DNA of 64,000 nt from Streptomyces griseicoloratus (GTDB taxonomy: Bacteria > Actinomycetota > Actinomycetes > Streptomycetales > Streptomycetaceae). Below, piece by piece: positions 8,379 to 18,975 of this stretch. The first letter of the stretch is position 1. Each line of letters opens with the position of its first letter. A program made the translations under genes and the position numbers. The stretch is from assembly GCF_014534645.1 (NCBI RefSeq), contig NZ_JACVQF010000222.1, positions 91,201 to 155,200 of the forward strand, read 5' to 3'. Below the pieces are notes generated by a model. The model was not told where the DNA came from and ran no database searches. It was given only the letters and a program-made list of their open reading frames with translations.

Positions 8379-8762
8379 TCAGCCCGCCTGGATGCTGATG
8401 CCCACGGTGCCGGCCGGCCCCCGGCGCAGCCGGCTGCCGAGCAGGGTGAGCCGGCCGACGACGCCGTACTTGCGGGCGATCAGCCGGCGGTAGCGGGCGG
8501 TGGTGGCCGGGTCGGCGATCGTGGCGGTGGCGGGGATCTGCTCGCCGGTCGGGTTGCCGCGCATGTCGCACGGGCCGACCAGGACGTCGGGGCGGTTGCG
8601 GATGCGCTTGACCTTCCCGCTGGCGGCGGCCGTCCAGACGCCCAGCGTGTCCCCGTCCCGCACGACCCACACGGGCGTGGCGACCGGCGTGCCGTTCCTG
8701 CGGTAGCTGGTGACCAGCAGGTACTTGCCCGCGCCGAGCCGGGTCAGGGATGCCTCGTCCAT
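8379..8762 (-). CDS. PPOX-class F420-dependent oxidoreductase
   Basis: The protein has 127 residues, the usual length for small split-barrel F420/FMN proteins. The opening KYLLVTSYRRNGTPVATPVWVV is diagnostic, and VWTAAASGKVKRIRNRPDV supplies the Lys/Arg residues that contact cofactor phosphate. The C-terminal GISIQAG is typical. Such enzymes reduce or oxidise small molecules with F420H2; the substrate is unknown. It lies 11 bases after the MalY-type gene on the same strand, so it is probably the second gene of that operon. Confidence 0.85.
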   Translation of the reverse strand: MDEASLTRLGAGKYLLVTSYRRNGTPVATPVWVVRDGDTLGVWTAAASGKVKRIRNRPDVLVGPCDMRGNPTGEQIPATATIADPATTARYRRLIARKYGVVGRLTLLGSRLRRGPAGTVGISIQAG

Positions 8763-8773
8763 GGCCGGCCAGT

Positions 8774-9985
8774 CTACGGCCGCTGTTCCCGCGGACCGTC
8801 GTGGGTGCCGTTCCGCGTCGCCGCCATCCGCCGTACCCCCTCCTCGATCACCTCCGGCGAGGCCGCCAGGTTGAGCCGTACGTGCCCGGCCCCACCGGTG
8901 CCGAAGGGGATTCCGGAGCTGAGGGCCACCCGGCCGCGGCTGAGGAACGCCTTGGCCGGGTCGTCGCCGAAGCCCAGTGCACGGCAGTCGAGCCAGGCGA
9001 GGTAGGTCGCCTGCCCGGGGTGGTGGACGACGCCGGGCAGATGCTCGGCCAGCAGGCCGGTCAGCAGCCGCCGGTTGTCGTCCAGCCCGGCGAGCAGGGC
9101 GTCCAGCCAGGCGGTGCCGTCGCGCAGGGCGGCCGTGTGCGCGATGACGCCGAGGTGGCTCGCCCCGTGCCCGACCTCCTCGGGCATCCTGGCCAGGTCG
9201 GCCGCGGCAGCGGGCCCGGCGAGCGCGAGCGCCGCCTTGAGCCCGGCGAGGTTCCAGCCCTTGGACGCGGACATCAGCGCCAGACCGCGCTCGGCGCCGG
9301 GGACGCTCAGATACGGCACGAACCGCACACCGCCGGCCACGACCGGCGCGTGGATCTCGTCGGCGACGACCCGGACGCCGTACCGCTCGGCGAGGGCCGC
9401 GACGGCGGCCAGCTCCTCGGCGGTGTGCACGGTGCCGGTCGGGTTGTGCGGGCTGCACAGCAGGTGGGCGGCCCGCCCCCCGCCGGCGACGGACCGCCGG
9501 AAGGCGTCCTCCAGCACGTCCAGGTCGATGCGCAGGTCCGCGCCGAGGGGTGCCTCCACCACTCGCCGGTCCATGTGGGTCACGAACTGGTAGAACGGCG
9601 GGTACACCGGCGGATTGACGATCACGGGGTCCCCGGGCCCGGTGACCAGCTTGATCATCTCTACGACGCCGAGCATGACGTCGGGCACGACCGCGGTGCG
9701 TTCCACGGCGAGGCCGTCCCAGCCCCACCGTTTGCCCGCGAAGGCGGCCAGAGCCTCGGCGTAGGCGGTGCCGGACGGGTAGCCGGTGTCGCCGAGCTCC
9801 AGTGCTTCGGTGACGGCGCGCACCACGGGTTCGGCGAGCGGCACGTCCATCTCGGCCACCCACAGCGGCAGCACGTCCTCGGGGTAGGTGCGCCACTTCA
9901 TGCTCGTGCGGTGGCGCAGACGGTCGAGGGTGAGCGCACGCAGGGGGTTGGGTTCACCGGGAGGTTCATGCGGGATCCTCGTCAT
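8774..9985 (-). CDS. MalY/PatB-type PLP-dependent aminotransferase or C-S lyase
   Basis: The protein has 403 residues. The N-terminus ([22 protein letters not shown]) is the hallmark of the MalY/PatB subgroup of fold-type I aminotransferases. The PLP lysine lies in [15 protein letters not shown], the substrate Asn in SPHNPTG and the PLP-binding Asp in [10 protein letters not shown]. Members carry out cystathionine beta-lyase or related C-S lyase reactions, and sometimes regulate transporters. The start at 9985 is the ATG of [10 protein letters not shown]; the longer frame upstream reads into the divergent protease promoter region. Confidence 0.85.
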   Translation of the reverse strand: MTRIPHEPPGEPNPLRALTLDRLRHRTSMKWRTYPEDVLPLWVAEMDVPLAEPVVRAVTEALELGDTGYPSGTAYAEALAAFAGKRWGWDGLAVERTAVVPDVMLGVVEMIKLVTGPGDPVIVNPPVYPPFYQFVTHMDRRVVEAPLGADLRIDLDVLEDAFRRSVAGGGRAAHLLCSPHNPTGTVHTAEELAAVAALAERYGVRVVADEIHAPVVAGGVRFVPYLSVPGAERGLALMSASKGWNLAGLKAALALAGPAAAADLARMPEEVGHGASHLGVIAHTAALRDGTAWLDALLAGLDDNRRLLTGLLAEHLPGVVHHPGQATYLAWLDCRALGFGDDPAKAFLSRGRVALSSGIPFGTGGAGHVRLNLAASPEVIEEGVRRMAATRNGTHDGPREQRP

Positions 9986-10212
9986 GGCCACAAGATAGGG
10001 GGCCGCGCACGCTCGTGTGCACCTCGCCGAGAAGGCGTAGGACCGGACCTTCTCACCCGGGCCGCCGGCGGCGGAGCCCGGCCGCCGCTGCCCGCTCGGG
10101 ATCGCCGGCCGGGTGAACACGGCCGCCGCGGGTCCCGTATGGAGGGTGGGTGCCCGGCGTCCGGCGGGCCCCGCGGCGGCGACGCCGCGTGTTCGGGTCC
10201 GGGAGCGCACGC

Positions 10213-11583
10213 ATGAGGCACGCACGACGACACATCGTCCGGCGAGTGGCACGGCTGGCGGCCGTCGGCGGACTCCTCCTCGGGGGGACGATGGTCACCC
10301 GGGCCGTGGCGAGCGAACCCCCCGACGCGTCCGCCGCCGCCCGCACACTGGCGCGTCCGGCGTCCGGCACCGGCGCCGCCCTGGTGTCACGGCTCGGCGA
10401 CGCCCGTACGGCGGGCCACTGGGTCGGCTCCGACGGCCGGCCGGTCGTCGCGGTCACGGACGAGGACGCGGCCGGCGAGGTGCGGCGCGCGGGCGCCGGG
10501 GCGAGGGTCGTACGGCACAGCATGCGGGAGCTGAAGTCGGCGGTGTCGGCGCTGCGTTCGGCTCCCCGGGTGCCGGGGACGGCATGGGCCCTCGACTACC
10601 GGTCGAACGAGGTGGTGGTACGGGGCGACAGCACCGTCTCGGGCTCCGACTGGTCCCGGCTGACCGGGGTCGCGCGGGACATCGGAGGCTTCGTCCGCAT
10701 GGAGCGCGTGGAGGGTGCGTTCACGACGCGGCTGAACGGCGCCCGGCCGATCCTGTCGACGGCGGGACGCTGCTCGGCGGGCTTCAACGTGACCGACGGG
10801 AGCAGCGACTTCATCCTCACGGCCGGTCACTGCGGCCCCACGGGGTCGGTCTGGTTCGGCGACGGACAGGGCGGCCGGGAGGTCGGGAGCACGGTCGCCG
10901 GGAGCTTTCCCGGCGACGACTTCTCCCTGGTGCAGTACGCGGGCGGCGAGGCGGGGGACGGCGCCGACGTGGTGGCGGTCGGCGGCGGCAAGGGGGTGCG
11001 GATCACGGGAGCGGGCCAACCGTCCGTCGGGCAGCGGGTGTTCCGCAGCGGCAGCACGACCGGGCTGCGCGACGGACAGGTGACGGCGCTCGACGCGACG
11101 GTGAACTATCCGGAGGGCACGGTCACCGGACTGATCGAGACGGATGTGTGCGCGGAACCCGGGGACAGCGGGGGGCCGATGTTCTCGCAGGGCGTGGCGC
11201 TCGGTGTGACCTCGGGCGGCAGCGGCGACTGCGCCGGGGGCGGCACGACGTTCTTCCAGCCGGTGACGGAGGCGCTGGCGTCGCTCGGTGTCCGGCTGAT
11301 CGTCTCGCCGGAGGCCGGGGACGCCGGGCCGGGACCCGCGCCCTCGCAGCCGGCGGCCGGCGGTGGCGGTGCCGCCGCGGGTGCCGCGTCGCCGGGGGCG
11401 TCGGCGCCGGTGACGGGCGGCAACGGCTCGACGCTGCTGTCGCGTCTCGCGGACCGCCGCAACGTCGGGCCCGGTCTGCTGGTCGTCGCGGGCAGCCTGA
11501 TCGTGCTGGTGGCCACCCGCTGGATCCGCGTGGAACGGGACCGCAGCGTCTACCGCCGGTACTACTCGGCGACCTGGGGCTGA
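10213..11583 (+). CDS. Secreted chymotrypsin-like serine protease with C-terminal membrane anchor
   Basis: The protein has 456 residues. A twin-Arg-rich signal region ([21 protein letters not shown]) is followed by a propeptide-like domain up to about residue 170, as in streptogrisins. The catalytic triad is visible: His in LTAGHC, Asp in GDDFSLVQ and Ser in [11 protein letters not shown] Gly/Ala/Pro-rich linker (residues about 375-410) leads to a hydrophobic segment, [16 protein letters not shown], and a basic tail. This suggests surface anchoring rather than release. The ATG at 10213 is preferred over an upstream GTG because it starts directly at the signal peptide. Confidence 0.88.
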   Translation: MRHARRHIVRRVARLAAVGGLLLGGTMVTRAVASEPPDASAAARTLARPASGTGAALVSRLGDARTAGHWVGSDGRPVVAVTDEDAAGEVRRAGAGARVVRHSMRELKSAVSALRSAPRVPGTAWALDYRSNEVVVRGDSTVSGSDWSRLTGVARDIGGFVRMERVEGAFTTRLNGARPILSTAGRCSAGFNVTDGSSDFILTAGHCGPTGSVWFGDGQGGREVGSTVAGSFPGDDFSLVQYAGGEAGDGADVVAVGGGKGVRITGAGQPSVGQRVFRSGSTTGLRDGQVTALDATVNYPEGTVTGLIETDVCAEPGDSGGPMFSQGVALGVTSGGSGDCAGGGTTFFQPVTEALASLGVRLIVSPEAGDAGPGPAPSQPAAGGGGAAAGAASPGASAPVTGGNGSTLLSRLADRRNVGPGLLVVAGSLIVLVATRWIRVERDRSVYRRYYSATWG

Positions 11584-11609
11584 GCGCCGGGGCCGCCGCG
11601 TGGGTCCGC

Positions 11610-12434
11610 TCAGCCCAGCGTCAGCAGCACGGTGGCCGCCGCCGCGCCGATCAGACCCGCCGCCTGCCGCCGGGTGACGCGCTCGTGCAGGAGCGCCAGG
11701 CCCAGGATCACGGGAAGCGCGGGATAGAGGGAGGCGAGCACCACGGCGACCGACAGCATCTGCCGCTGGGCGGCGAGCAGGTACAGGATCAGTCCGAGGG
11801 CGGCACCGGCGCCGATCACGAGGGCCTCGGCGCACCGGCGCGGCGGCAGCCGCAGCCGCCGGGTGTGCCGTACGGCACCGGGGAGCAGCAGGAGCACGGC
11901 GGCCACCCGGCCGGCGGCCACGGGCCACAGCCCGCTGCCGGGGCCGGCCTGCCCGAGGCCGAGGTACTGGACGGCTACGCCGGCGCTGGCGAGGAGCCCG
12001 TCCGCCACGGCCGGACGGGGGCCGGTGCCGCCGCCGGAGACCAGCCAGAGGGAGGGCATGGTGACGAGGATTCCCAGCCAGGCGACGGCGTGCGGCCGGT
12101 CTCCGAGGACCAGGACGCCGCACAGCACGGACAGCGCGACCCCTGTGACGGCGCTCACCGGCACCACCACGCTCATCGCACCGCGGCTCAGCCCCCGGTT
12201 GAGGAAGTGCATGGCGATGCCGCTGCCCGCGCCGGACAGGGCGCCCCACAGCAGGTCGGCCGGGCGCACGGCGTCGGCGGTCACGAGGAGGGCGGCACCG
12301 AGGGCGAGCGCGAGCCCGCCGAGCTGGCCGAGGAAGGTGACGGCGGCGAAGTGGACGCGCCGGGACAGCAGGCCGCCGGCGAAATCGACGACGCCGTAGC
12401 AGGCGGCGGAGGCCAGTGCGAGAAGGGCACCCAT
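11610..12434 (-). CDS. EamA/DMT-superfamily permease
   Basis: The protein has 274 residues, nearly all hydrophobic, with about ten membrane helices arranged as two five-helix repeats, as usual in the drug/metabolite transporter superfamily. The start GALLALASAACYGVVDFAGG is characteristic of EamA proteins. The C-terminal GLALLHERVTRRQAAGLIG is the conserved end of the second repeat. It probably exports a small metabolite; the substrate cannot be read from the sequence. It lies tail to tail with the protease gene. Confidence 0.85.
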   Translation of the reverse strand: MGALLALASAACYGVVDFAGGLLSRRVHFAAVTFLGQLGGLALALGAALLVTADAVRPADLLWGALSGAGSGIAMHFLNRGLSRGAMSVVVPVSAVTGVALSVLCGVLVLGDRPHAVAWLGILVTMPSLWLVSGGGTGPRPAVADGLLASAGVAVQYLGLGQAGPGSGLWPVAAGRVAAVLLLLPGAVRHTRRLRLPPRRCAEALVIGAGAALGLILYLLAAQRQMLSVAVVLASLYPALPVILGLALLHERVTRRQAAGLIGAAAATVLLTLG

Positions 12435-12490
12435 CCGATGGGGGTGCCCCGGGCCGGGACTCCGATGCGCCGAGGCGGCTCAGCCGCCGG

Positions 12491-12664
12491 TCAGGCCGCC
12501 TTCGCCGACTGTGGGGCCGCGGCGGCCCACTCCAGGACGAGCCGCTGGTACTCCTCGCGCTGCTCGACGCTCAGTGTCCCGCCCGACCGGAGCCACAGGG
12601 CCCGGATCTCCGCGTTGACCTCGTCAGCCGATCGCTCGGAACAGGGTTCAACAGTGGTGGACAT
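12491..12664 (-). CDS. Small conserved hypothetical protein (57 aa)
   Basis: A short protein beginning MSTTVEPCSERSADEVN, containing EIRALWLRSGG and EQREEYQRLVLEWAAAA. It is soluble and mostly helical. The ATG at 12664 is preferred; an upstream in-frame start at 12718 adds 18 unlikely residues. Proteins like this recur in Streptomyces with no assigned function. It ends 57 bases before the EamA start and may share its transcript. Confidence 0.6.
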   Translation of the reverse strand: MSTTVEPCSERSADEVNAEIRALWLRSGGTLSVEQREEYQRLVLEWAAAAPQSAKAA

Positions 12665-12774
12665 GCTGTGAAGCATACGGCGCCGGGCGTGAAGACGATG
12701 TGAGTAATCGCCAGCCAATCGGACATATCAGACCGTGTTACTGATCACGTCCGACGGCCCGCCCGCCGGAGCCG

Positions 12775-13470
12775 TCAGGTGCCCGGCTTGCGGCCGTACA
12801 CGTAGACGTCGTCGCCCTTCTTCAGCAGCGACCAGTACTTCTTGGCGTCGGTCTTGGTCATGTTGACGCAGCCGTGCGAGCCCGGCGGGTTCCACATGCT
12901 GACGCCGGCGGAGTGGAACGCCTGGCCGCCGTCGAAGAACTGGCTGTAGGGCATCGGCACGTCGTAGATGGTCGAGACGTGGTCGATGTTGCGCCAGTAG
13001 ATCTTCTTCAGCCCGGTGCGGGTCTCATGACCGTTGCGGCCGGTGCGGACCGGCACCGGGCCGTAGACGAGCTTCTTGCCGTCCTGGATCCAGCTCAGCT
13101 GGAGGGTGAGGTTCACGCAGGCGATGCGGCCCTTGTTCACCGGGCACTTGCCGTCCTTGCCGGGGTTCTTCCCGACCGCCCGCTGCTTGAGCATCAGGTC
13201 CATCACCCCCCAGGTGACGGGCCCGGCGTAGCCGATGTTCGGTGTGATGCCGTGCTTGGTCTGGAAGGCCCGGATCGCCTTGCAGTCGGCGGCGGACTGC
13301 CTGCCGTCGACCGGGCGGCCGAGGAACTTCTCCACCTTCTTCTGGTACGGCCCGGTCTGTGTGGTGCAGCTCGCCGCCTGCGCGGGAGCGGCACCGAGTA
13401 CGAACGTGAGCGGTGTCACCAGCGCGGTGATCCCGAGTGCGACGGCTCCCCGTCGGCGTGTGTCCCCCAT
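12775..13470 (-). CDS. L,D-transpeptidase with peptidoglycan-binding domain
   Basis: The protein has 231 residues. A signal peptide runs to about residue 33, ending AAPAQAASC. A PG-binding-1 type domain follows (residues about 38-95, with RQSAADCKAIRAFQTKHGI). The YkuD catalytic domain is in the C-terminal half: HSAGVSMWNPPGSHGCVNM holds the conserved His and the nucleophilic Cys of the SHGCVNM motif. It forms 3-3 cross-links in peptidoglycan outside the membrane. The length and layout match short actinobacterial Ldt proteins. It appears monocistronic. Confidence 0.92.
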   Translation of the reverse strand: MGDTRRRGAVALGITALVTPLTFVLGAAPAQAASCTTQTGPYQKKVEKFLGRPVDGRQSAADCKAIRAFQTKHGITPNIGYAGPVTWGVMDLMLKQRAVGKNPGKDGKCPVNKGRIACVNLTLQLSWIQDGKKLVYGPVPVRTGRNGHETRTGLKKIYWRNIDHVSTIYDVPMPYSQFFDGGQAFHSAGVSMWNPPGSHGCVNMTKTDAKKYWSLLKKGDDVYVYGRKPGT

Positions 13471-13639
13471 GAGCCCGTCGGCCTTTCGCGTCGAAGGGGT
13501 GGAAATGTCCGGAAGGTTGGCACGCGGTGCGTTCCCTGCCTGCTAGACCGATGGGGGACGGAATCGGTTGCCCGCGACCCCGGGCCGCGACCGAACAGTG
13601 ACATTTCACACCGTGCGCCCGCTCCGTCAGGGGGCGCCT

Positions 13640-13750
13640 CCGGCTTCGTGGACCGCCCCTCCCGGGCGGAGGTCCGCACCGTGCCCGGCGCCACCAGGTT
13701 GACGCGGACCCCAAAGAGGCGAGGCCCGCCTTGGCGGCGCCCCGAGGACG
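13640..13750 (-). pseudogene. SDR remnant with internal deletion and frame change
   Basis: On the reverse strand one frame reads GAAKAGLAS, the region after the catalytic Lys of short-chain dehydrogenases. A second frame continues directly with FGVRVNLVAPGTVRT, which normally lies about 10-15 residues later in the same protein. The piece between is missing and the frames do not join, so this is a decayed fragment. It lies between the L,D-transpeptidase start and the stop of an intact SDR, in a 300-base stretch with no other gene. Confidence 0.65.
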
Positions 13751-13771
13751 GGCGTGTCCGGCTCGTCGCCG

Positions 13772-14686
13772 TTACCGGTAACCCGTCACGTCCGCCGGTT
13801 TGCCCGGGTCCTGGACCTCGACGATGTAGCGCCAGGCGTCCGGGCGGCTGCCGTCGAGGTCGGTGAAGCCGTACTCCCGGGCGAGGGAGCCGCTGGACAG
13901 GGAGCGGCCGTTGAAGCGGGCCACGTCGGGGTCGGCGGCGAGCGCGCGGACGGCACGGCCGACGTAGCGCGGTGTCTCGGAGATGGCGAAATGGGGGACG
14001 CGGTCCAGGGCGTCGCGCCAGGTGTCCTCCGTCACGCCGAAGTGGTCGAGCATGATCTCCGAGCGCAGCCAGCCCGGGGTGAGGGCGACGGCGGTCGCGC
14101 CGCGCGGCCCGAGTTCGTGGCCGAGTGCGAAGGCCATGCGCAGGACCGACGTCTTGGCGAGGTCGTAGAAGAAGGAGTTCCGGTAGTGGTCGCGGTTGTA
14201 GTCGTCGGTGCCGTCGGTGACCTCGACCACCAGTCCGCCGGGCCGGCGCAGCAGCAGGGGCAGGGCGTGGTGACTGGTGACGGCGTGCGTCTCGACGGCG
14301 AGCCGGAGGAGCCTCAGCCCCTTGTCGAGGTCGTGCTCCCAGACCGGCCTGTCCCACTCGAAGAGGTTCTCGCCGCCCCAGATGTCGTTGACCAGGACGT
14401 CGAGGCGGTCCTGCTCGCGGGCGATGCGGTCGACGAGCGCGCGGACCTGCGCGGGGTCGAGGTGGTCGGCGGGTACGGCGATGCCGTGGCCGCCGGCCTC
14501 GGTGACCAGGTCGGCGGTGTCCTCGATGGTCTCGGGGCGGTCGTACTCCGAGCGCCGGGCGCGGGTGGTGCGGCCGGTGACGTAGACGGTGGCGCCGGCC
14601 GCGCCGAGTTCGACGGCGATGCCCCGTCCGGCTCCCCGGGTCGCCCCGGCGACCAGTGCGACCTTGCCCGCAAGTGGTTGTGACAT
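13772..14686 (-). CDS. SDR-family oxidoreductase
   Basis: The protein has 304 residues. The N-terminal nucleotide-binding site GATRGAGRGIAVELG fits the T-G-x3-G-x-G pattern. The usual NAG motif is replaced by LVNDIWGG. The catalytic Tyr of the Y-x3-K motif appears as YDLAK. The C-terminal region is longer than in minimal SDRs. Proteins like this are annotated as SDR with unknown substrate. The start at 14686 gives MSQPLAGKVALVAGATRG. It follows the MBL-fold gene region on the same strand, but 118 bases separate them. Confidence 0.85.
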   Translation of the reverse strand: MSQPLAGKVALVAGATRGAGRGIAVELGAAGATVYVTGRTTRARRSEYDRPETIEDTADLVTEAGGHGIAVPADHLDPAQVRALVDRIAREQDRLDVLVNDIWGGENLFEWDRPVWEHDLDKGLRLLRLAVETHAVTSHHALPLLLRRPGGLVVEVTDGTDDYNRDHYRNSFFYDLAKTSVLRMAFALGHELGPRGATAVALTPGWLRSEIMLDHFGVTEDTWRDALDRVPHFAISETPRYVGRAVRALAADPDVARFNGRSLSSGSLAREYGFTDLDGSRPDAWRYIVEVQDPGKPADVTGYR

Positions 14687-14804
14687 GTCCGGCCTCCCAT
14701 TTCCTCGTTGCCACCGTCGAGGGTGCCCGGGAAGCCGGACATCTTCTGTCGCCTTTTCCCGGCGTCTTCGAGCCCGGCGCCGAAGGCGTCGTGCGCGTCG
14801 CCGG

Positions 14805-15437
14805 TCAGTGGCCGCGTTGGATCCATTCCTCCAGGTGCGGGGCCTCGGCCCCGATGGTGGTCGCATCGCCGTGGCCGGTGAGGACCTTCGTCTCGGGCGG
14901 GAGGACGAGGAGCCGGTCGCGGATCGAGTCGATGATCGTCGGGAAGTGGGAGTAGGAGCGGCCGGTGGCCCCGGGCCCGCCCTGGAAGAGGGTGTCGCCG
15001 GTGAAGACGGTGCCGAGGCCGGGGTCGTACAGGCAGACGGCGCCGGGCGCGTGCCCGGGTGTGTGCAGGACCGTCAGGTCGGCGCCGGCGGCCTCGATCA
15101 CCTGGCCGTCGGTCAGCCAGGCGTCGGGGTCCCGGTCGGGGTGGGTCTGGTGCCACAGCGGCAGGTCGTCGCGGTGCAGCCAGATGACCGCGCCGGTGCG
15201 CTCGGCGAGGGCGGGGGCGGCGTTCACGTGGTCGTTGTGCGCGTGGGTGCACACGATGCCCTTCAGCCGCCGGTCCCCGACGGCCGCGACGATGGCGTCG
15301 GCGTCGTGGGCGGCGTCGATGACGATCACCTCGTGGTCGTCGCCGACCAGCCAGACGTTGTTGTCGACGTCCCAGGTGCCGCCGTCCAGGCTGAACGTGC
15401 CGGAGGTGACGACGCGTTCGATGCGGGCGGTGGTCAC
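14805..15437 (-). CDS. MBL-fold metallohydrolase, partner of mycothiol-dependent formaldehyde oxidation
   Basis: The protein has 210 residues. The metal-binding motif THAHNDHVN is followed by [19 protein letters not shown] and a final TGHGDATT. All ligands of the glyoxalase II-like branch are present. The GTG start overlaps the stop of the dehydrogenase gene (GTGA), indicating translational coupling. By context it probably hydrolyses the S-formylmycothiol formed by that dehydrogenase; this role is inferred from the pairing. Confidence 0.85.
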   Translation of the reverse strand: MTTARIERVVTSGTFSLDGGTWDVDNNVWLVGDDHEVIVIDAAHDADAIVAAVGDRRLKGIVCTHAHNDHVNAAPALAERTGAVIWLHRDDLPLWHQTHPDRDPDAWLTDGQVIEAAGADLTVLHTPGHAPGAVCLYDPGLGTVFTGDTLFQGGPGATGRSYSHFPTIIDSIRDRLLVLPPETKVLTGHGDATTIGAEAPHLEEWIQRGH

Positions 15438-16522
15438 AGGACCACCACCGAGCGCAGGACGTCGCCGGCGTGCATCCGCTCGAACGCCTTCTCGACCTCG
15501 TCGAGCTGGATCGTCTCGGTGACGAACTTCGCCAGGTCCAGGCGGCCCTGGAGGTGGAGGTCGATGAGCATCGGGAAGTCGCGCGAGGGCAGGCAGTCGC
15601 CGTACCAGGAGGACTTCAGCGCGCCGCCGCGTCCGAAGACGTCCAGCAGCGGCAGCTCCAGCTTCATCTCCGGGGTGGGGACGCCGACCAGGACGACCGT
15701 GCCCGCCAGGTCGCGGGCGTAGAACGCCTGCCGGTAGGTCTCGGGACGGCCGACCGCCTCGATGACGACGTCGGCGCCGAAGCCGCCGGTCAGTTCGCGG
15801 ATCGCCTCGACCGGGTCGGTCTCGCGGGAGTTGACGGTGTGAGTGGCGCCCATGGTGCGGGCTGTCTCGAGCTTGCGGTCGTCGATGTCCACGGCGATGA
15901 TCTTCGCCGCGCCGGCCAGGTGGGACCCGGCGATCGCCGCGTCGCCGACGCCGCCGCAGCCGATGACGGCGACGGTGTCGCCCCGTCCGACGTTGCCCGT
16001 GTTGATCGCGGCGCCGATGCCGGCCATCACGCCGCAGCCCAGCAGTCCGGCCACCTGCGGGGAGACCGCCGGGTCGACCTTGGTGCACTGTCCGGCGGCG
16101 ACGAGGGTCTTCTCGGCGAAGGCGCCGATGCCCAGGGCCGGGGAGAGCTCCTGGCCGGTCGAGGCGAGGGTCATCTTCTGCTCGGCGTTGTGGGTGTCGA
16201 AGCAGTACCAGGGCCGCCCGCGCAGACACGCCCGGCACTTGCCGCACACCGCGCGCCAGTTGAGGATCACGAAGTCACCGGGGGCGACGTCGGTGACGCC
16301 CTCGCCGACCGACTCCACCACACCCGCGGCCTCGTGGCCGAGCAGGAAGGGGAAGTCGTCGCTGATGCCGCCCTGCTTGTAGTGCAGGTCGGTGTGGCAC
16401 ACGCCGCAGGCCTGGACGCGCACCACGGCCTCGCCCGGCCCCGGATCGGGCACGACGATCGTCTCGATCCGCACGGGCTCGTCCTTGCCCGGTGCGATCA
16501 CGCCGCGTACTTCCTGCGCCAT
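15434..16522 (-). CDS. mscR: S-(hydroxymethyl)mycothiol dehydrogenase
   Basis: The protein has 362 residues and is a zinc-dependent medium-chain dehydrogenase. Features are [13 protein letters not shown] near residue 40 (catalytic zinc Cys), GHEAAG, the structural-zinc loop [20 protein letters not shown] and the NAD fold [12 protein letters not shown]. The overall sequence is that of the actinobacterial mycothiol-dependent formaldehyde dehydrogenase, which oxidises the spontaneous formaldehyde-mycothiol adduct. It is cotranscribed and coupled with the MBL-fold hydrolase. The start [11 protein letters not shown] is well supported. Confidence 0.92.
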   Translation of the reverse strand: MAQEVRGVIAPGKDEPVRIETIVVPDPGPGEAVVRVQACGVCHTDLHYKQGGISDDFPFLLGHEAAGVVESVGEGVTDVAPGDFVILNWRAVCGKCRACLRGRPWYCFDTHNAEQKMTLASTGQELSPALGIGAFAEKTLVAAGQCTKVDPAVSPQVAGLLGCGVMAGIGAAINTGNVGRGDTVAVIGCGGVGDAAIAGSHLAGAAKIIAVDIDDRKLETARTMGATHTVNSRETDPVEAIRELTGGFGADVVIEAVGRPETYRQAFYARDLAGTVVLVGVPTPEMKLELPLLDVFGRGGALKSSWYGDCLPSRDFPMLIDLHLQGRLDLAKFVTETIQLDEVEKAFERMHAGDVLRSVVVL

Positions 16523-16715
16523 GGTCCAGACCCCTTCTTCGGCCGTTCTGCCTTCCCCCGAACCCTACGCGCAACTGATCGGTAAGGGGCGCGTGACGGG
16601 GCGGTCCGGCGGCGTGGCGGTCGCGCGCGGCCGCAAGAGGACGGGCTTCGCCGTACGGCGCCGACGTAGCCTGGGCCCTGCGCCCGTCTGCCCGTCCGCC
16701 TGCCGAAGGAGCCTC

Positions 16716-18470
16716 GTGAGCATCGCCGAGACCCAGACCGGTCCGCCCGCCTGGCGTCTGCTGCTGACCTACGTCCGCCCGCACCGGCGGGCGCTGTTCG
16801 CGGGCGCCGTGCTCTCGCTGGTCACCGGCGCCACGGGCCTCCTGCTGCCGCTGGTGGCCCGGGAGTTGATCGACGACCTGGCGCACGACCGGGCCATCGC
16901 GGGCGCGCTGCTCGCGATGTCGGGGCTGGTGGTCGCCAACGCCGCGCTGGGGGCGGTGGGTTCGTACGTGCTGGCGCGCACCGCCGAGTCGGTGGTGCTC
17001 GGCGCGCGGCGCTCCCTGTCGTCGTATCTGCTGCGGCTGCGCATCGCGGCCGTGGACCGCACCGAACCGGGCGATCTGATGGCCCGTATCACCTCCGACA
17101 CGACCCTGCTGCGCGAGGTCACCACCGACTCCCTGGTCGGCTTCGGCACGGGAGGGCTGACACTGCTGGCGACGGTCGTGATGATGGGCCTGGTGGATCC
17201 GGTGCTGCTCGGGGTCACGCTCGCGGTGATCCTCGGCGCGGGGACGGTGCTGGGCCTGATCGTGCCGCGCATCAGCCGGGCGAGCCGGCAGGCGCAGGAC
17301 GCGGTCGGTGTGATGGGCGCCGCGCTGGAGCGGACGCTCGGCGCGCTGCGCACGGTGAAGGCGTCGGGTGCCGAGCCGCGCGAGGAGCGCACGCTGCACG
17401 AGGCCGCCGAGGAGTCGTGGCGGCAGAGCATACGCGCCGCCAAGTGGTCGGCCGCCGCGGGCAACACGGCGGGGCTGGCCATGCAGATCGCGTTCATCAC
17501 CGTGCTCGCGGTGGGCGGGGCACGGGTCGCGACGGACGCGATCGACATCGGCACCCTGGTCGCGTTCCTGCTGTACGTCTTCTACCTGATGTCGCCGATA
17601 CAGGAGGTCGTCGGCGCGATCACCCGGTACCAGACCGGTTCGGCGGCGCTCGCCCGCATCCAGGAGGCGCTGCGGCTGCCCGCCGAGCCGCCGGCCCGGC
17701 CCGCCGAGCTGCCGGCCCCCGGCGTCCGGCCCGCCGCCCTCGCCTTCCGGGACGTCCGTTTCCGCTACGCCGACGACCTGCCGTACGTCCACCACGGGGT
17801 GACGTTCGACGTGCCGGCCCAGGGGATGACGGCGTTCGTCGGTCCGTCGGGCGCGGGCAAGACCACGGTCTTCTCCCTCATCGAACGGTTCTACGAGCCG
17901 GAGTCGGGGGACATCACGCTGGACGGCCGGAGCCTGGTGGACTGGGAACTGGCCGAACTGCGGGCCGCGATCGGGTACGTCGAGCAGGACGCCCCCGTGC
18001 TGTCCGGCTCGCTGCGCGACAACCTGCTGCTGGGCAATGCCGAGGCGGACGAGGACACGCTGGCCGGGGTGCTGAAGACGTCACGGCTGGACGGCCTGGT
18101 CGCCCGGCTGCCGCACGGCCTCGACACCCTCGTGGGGCATCGGGGCACCAAGCTGTCGGGCGGCGAACGCCAGCGGGTCGCCATCGCGCGGGCCCTGCTG
18201 CGCCGGCCCCGGCTGCTGCTGCTCGACGAGGCCACCTCGCAGCTCGACGCGGTGAACGAGGCCGCGCTGCGCGACACCGTCGCGGACGTGGCCCGGACGA
18301 CGACGGTGCTGGTCGTCGCCCACCGGCTGTCCACGGTGACGACGGCCGACCGGATCGTCGTCATGGACGCCGGACGCGTCCGCGCGGTCGGCACGCACCG
18401 GGAACTCGTGACCTCCGACCCGCTGTACGCCGAACTGGCGGCGACCCAGTTCCTGGCCACGGGCGGCTGA
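16716..18470 (+). CDS. ABC transporter, fused permease and ATPase
   Basis: The protein has 584 residues from a GTG with AAGGAG five bases upstream. Residues about 10-320 form a six-helix ABC exporter membrane domain. The ATPase domain has Walker [10 protein letters not shown], signature [15 protein letters not shown], Walker [10 protein letters not shown] and the H-loop VVAHRLST. It is a half-transporter expected to homodimerise in the membrane and export lipophilic compounds. It is divergent from the mycothiol operon; no cognate substrate pathway adjoins it. Confidence 0.9.
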   Translation: MSIAETQTGPPAWRLLLTYVRPHRRALFAGAVLSLVTGATGLLLPLVARELIDDLAHDRAIAGALLAMSGLVVANAALGAVGSYVLARTAESVVLGARRSLSSYLLRLRIAAVDRTEPGDLMARITSDTTLLREVTTDSLVGFGTGGLTLLATVVMMGLVDPVLLGVTLAVILGAGTVLGLIVPRISRASRQAQDAVGVMGAALERTLGALRTVKASGAEPREERTLHEAAEESWRQSIRAAKWSAAAGNTAGLAMQIAFITVLAVGGARVATDAIDIGTLVAFLLYVFYLMSPIQEVVGAITRYQTGSAALARIQEALRLPAEPPARPAELPAPGVRPAALAFRDVRFRYADDLPYVHHGVTFDVPAQGMTAFVGPSGAGKTTVFSLIERFYEPESGDITLDGRSLVDWELAELRAAIGYVEQDAPVLSGSLRDNLLLGNAEADEDTLAGVLKTSRLDGLVARLPHGLDTLVGHRGTKLSGGERQRVAIARALLRRPRLLLLDEATSQLDAVNEAALRDTVADVARTTTVLVVAHRLSTVTTADRIVVMDAGRVRAVGTHRELVTSDPLYAELAATQFLATGG

Positions 18471-18584
18471 GCGGGCGTTCCGGCGCCCACGCTTGCCGGA
18501 CGCGCCGGGGCGGAGGAGCCTCGGAAGGAGAGGCCCCCAGCGGCCCGTGTCCCCGTCGGGCCGCGGCCTTCGAAGGAGGTCGTC

Positions 18585-18950
18585 ATGGGCACCACCGCAG
18601 GCCCCGGCTTCGACACCGAAACGCTGCGCCGGGGCATCGAGGGAGAGACGGCGCAGACCCTCCTGTCGCTCTACGCGGACGACGCGGAGATCCGCATCGT
18701 GGACCGCTACGCCCAGCCCAGCAACCCCAAGGTCCTGCACGGCCGCGACGAGATCGCCGAGATGCTCGACGACGTCTACAGCCGCGACATGACGCACAAG
18801 CTGGAGCGCTGTGTCGTGCAGGGCGACACCGCCGCGTTCACCGAGTCGTGCGCGTACCCCGACGGGATCCGCGTGCTCGCCGAGTCGATGATGTCGCTCA
18901 GGAACGGCAAGATCGTCGAGCAGACCACGATCCAGGCCTGGGACGAGTGA
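18585..18950 (+). CDS. SnoaL-like / NTF2-fold protein
   Basis: The protein has 121 residues with a GAAGGAGG ribosome site. The cone-fold pattern is seen in LLSLYADDAEIRIVDR, GRDEIAEMLDDVYSRD and MMSLRNGKIVEQTTIQAW. Such proteins are ligand-binding or isomerase-like and are very common as stand-alone proteins; no polyketide role is indicated at this locus. It sits 114 bases after the ABC transporter and converges with the TetR gene. Confidence 0.8.
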   Translation: MGTTAGPGFDTETLRRGIEGETAQTLLSLYADDAEIRIVDRYAQPSNPKVLHGRDEIAEMLDDVYSRDMTHKLERCVVQGDTAAFTESCAYPDGIRVLAESMMSLRNGKIVEQTTIQAWDE

Positions 18951-18975
18951 ACGGACACGGAGGAGGCACGGGCAC

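Noticed and set aside
14805-15437. Metallo-beta-lactamase
   Set aside because: It is coupled to the mycothiol-dependent formaldehyde dehydrogenase and has glyoxalase II-like motifs, so a thioester hydrolase is more likely.
18585-18950. Polyketide cyclase of SnoaL type
   Set aside because: It is a stand-alone NTF2-like protein with no polyketide genes nearby.
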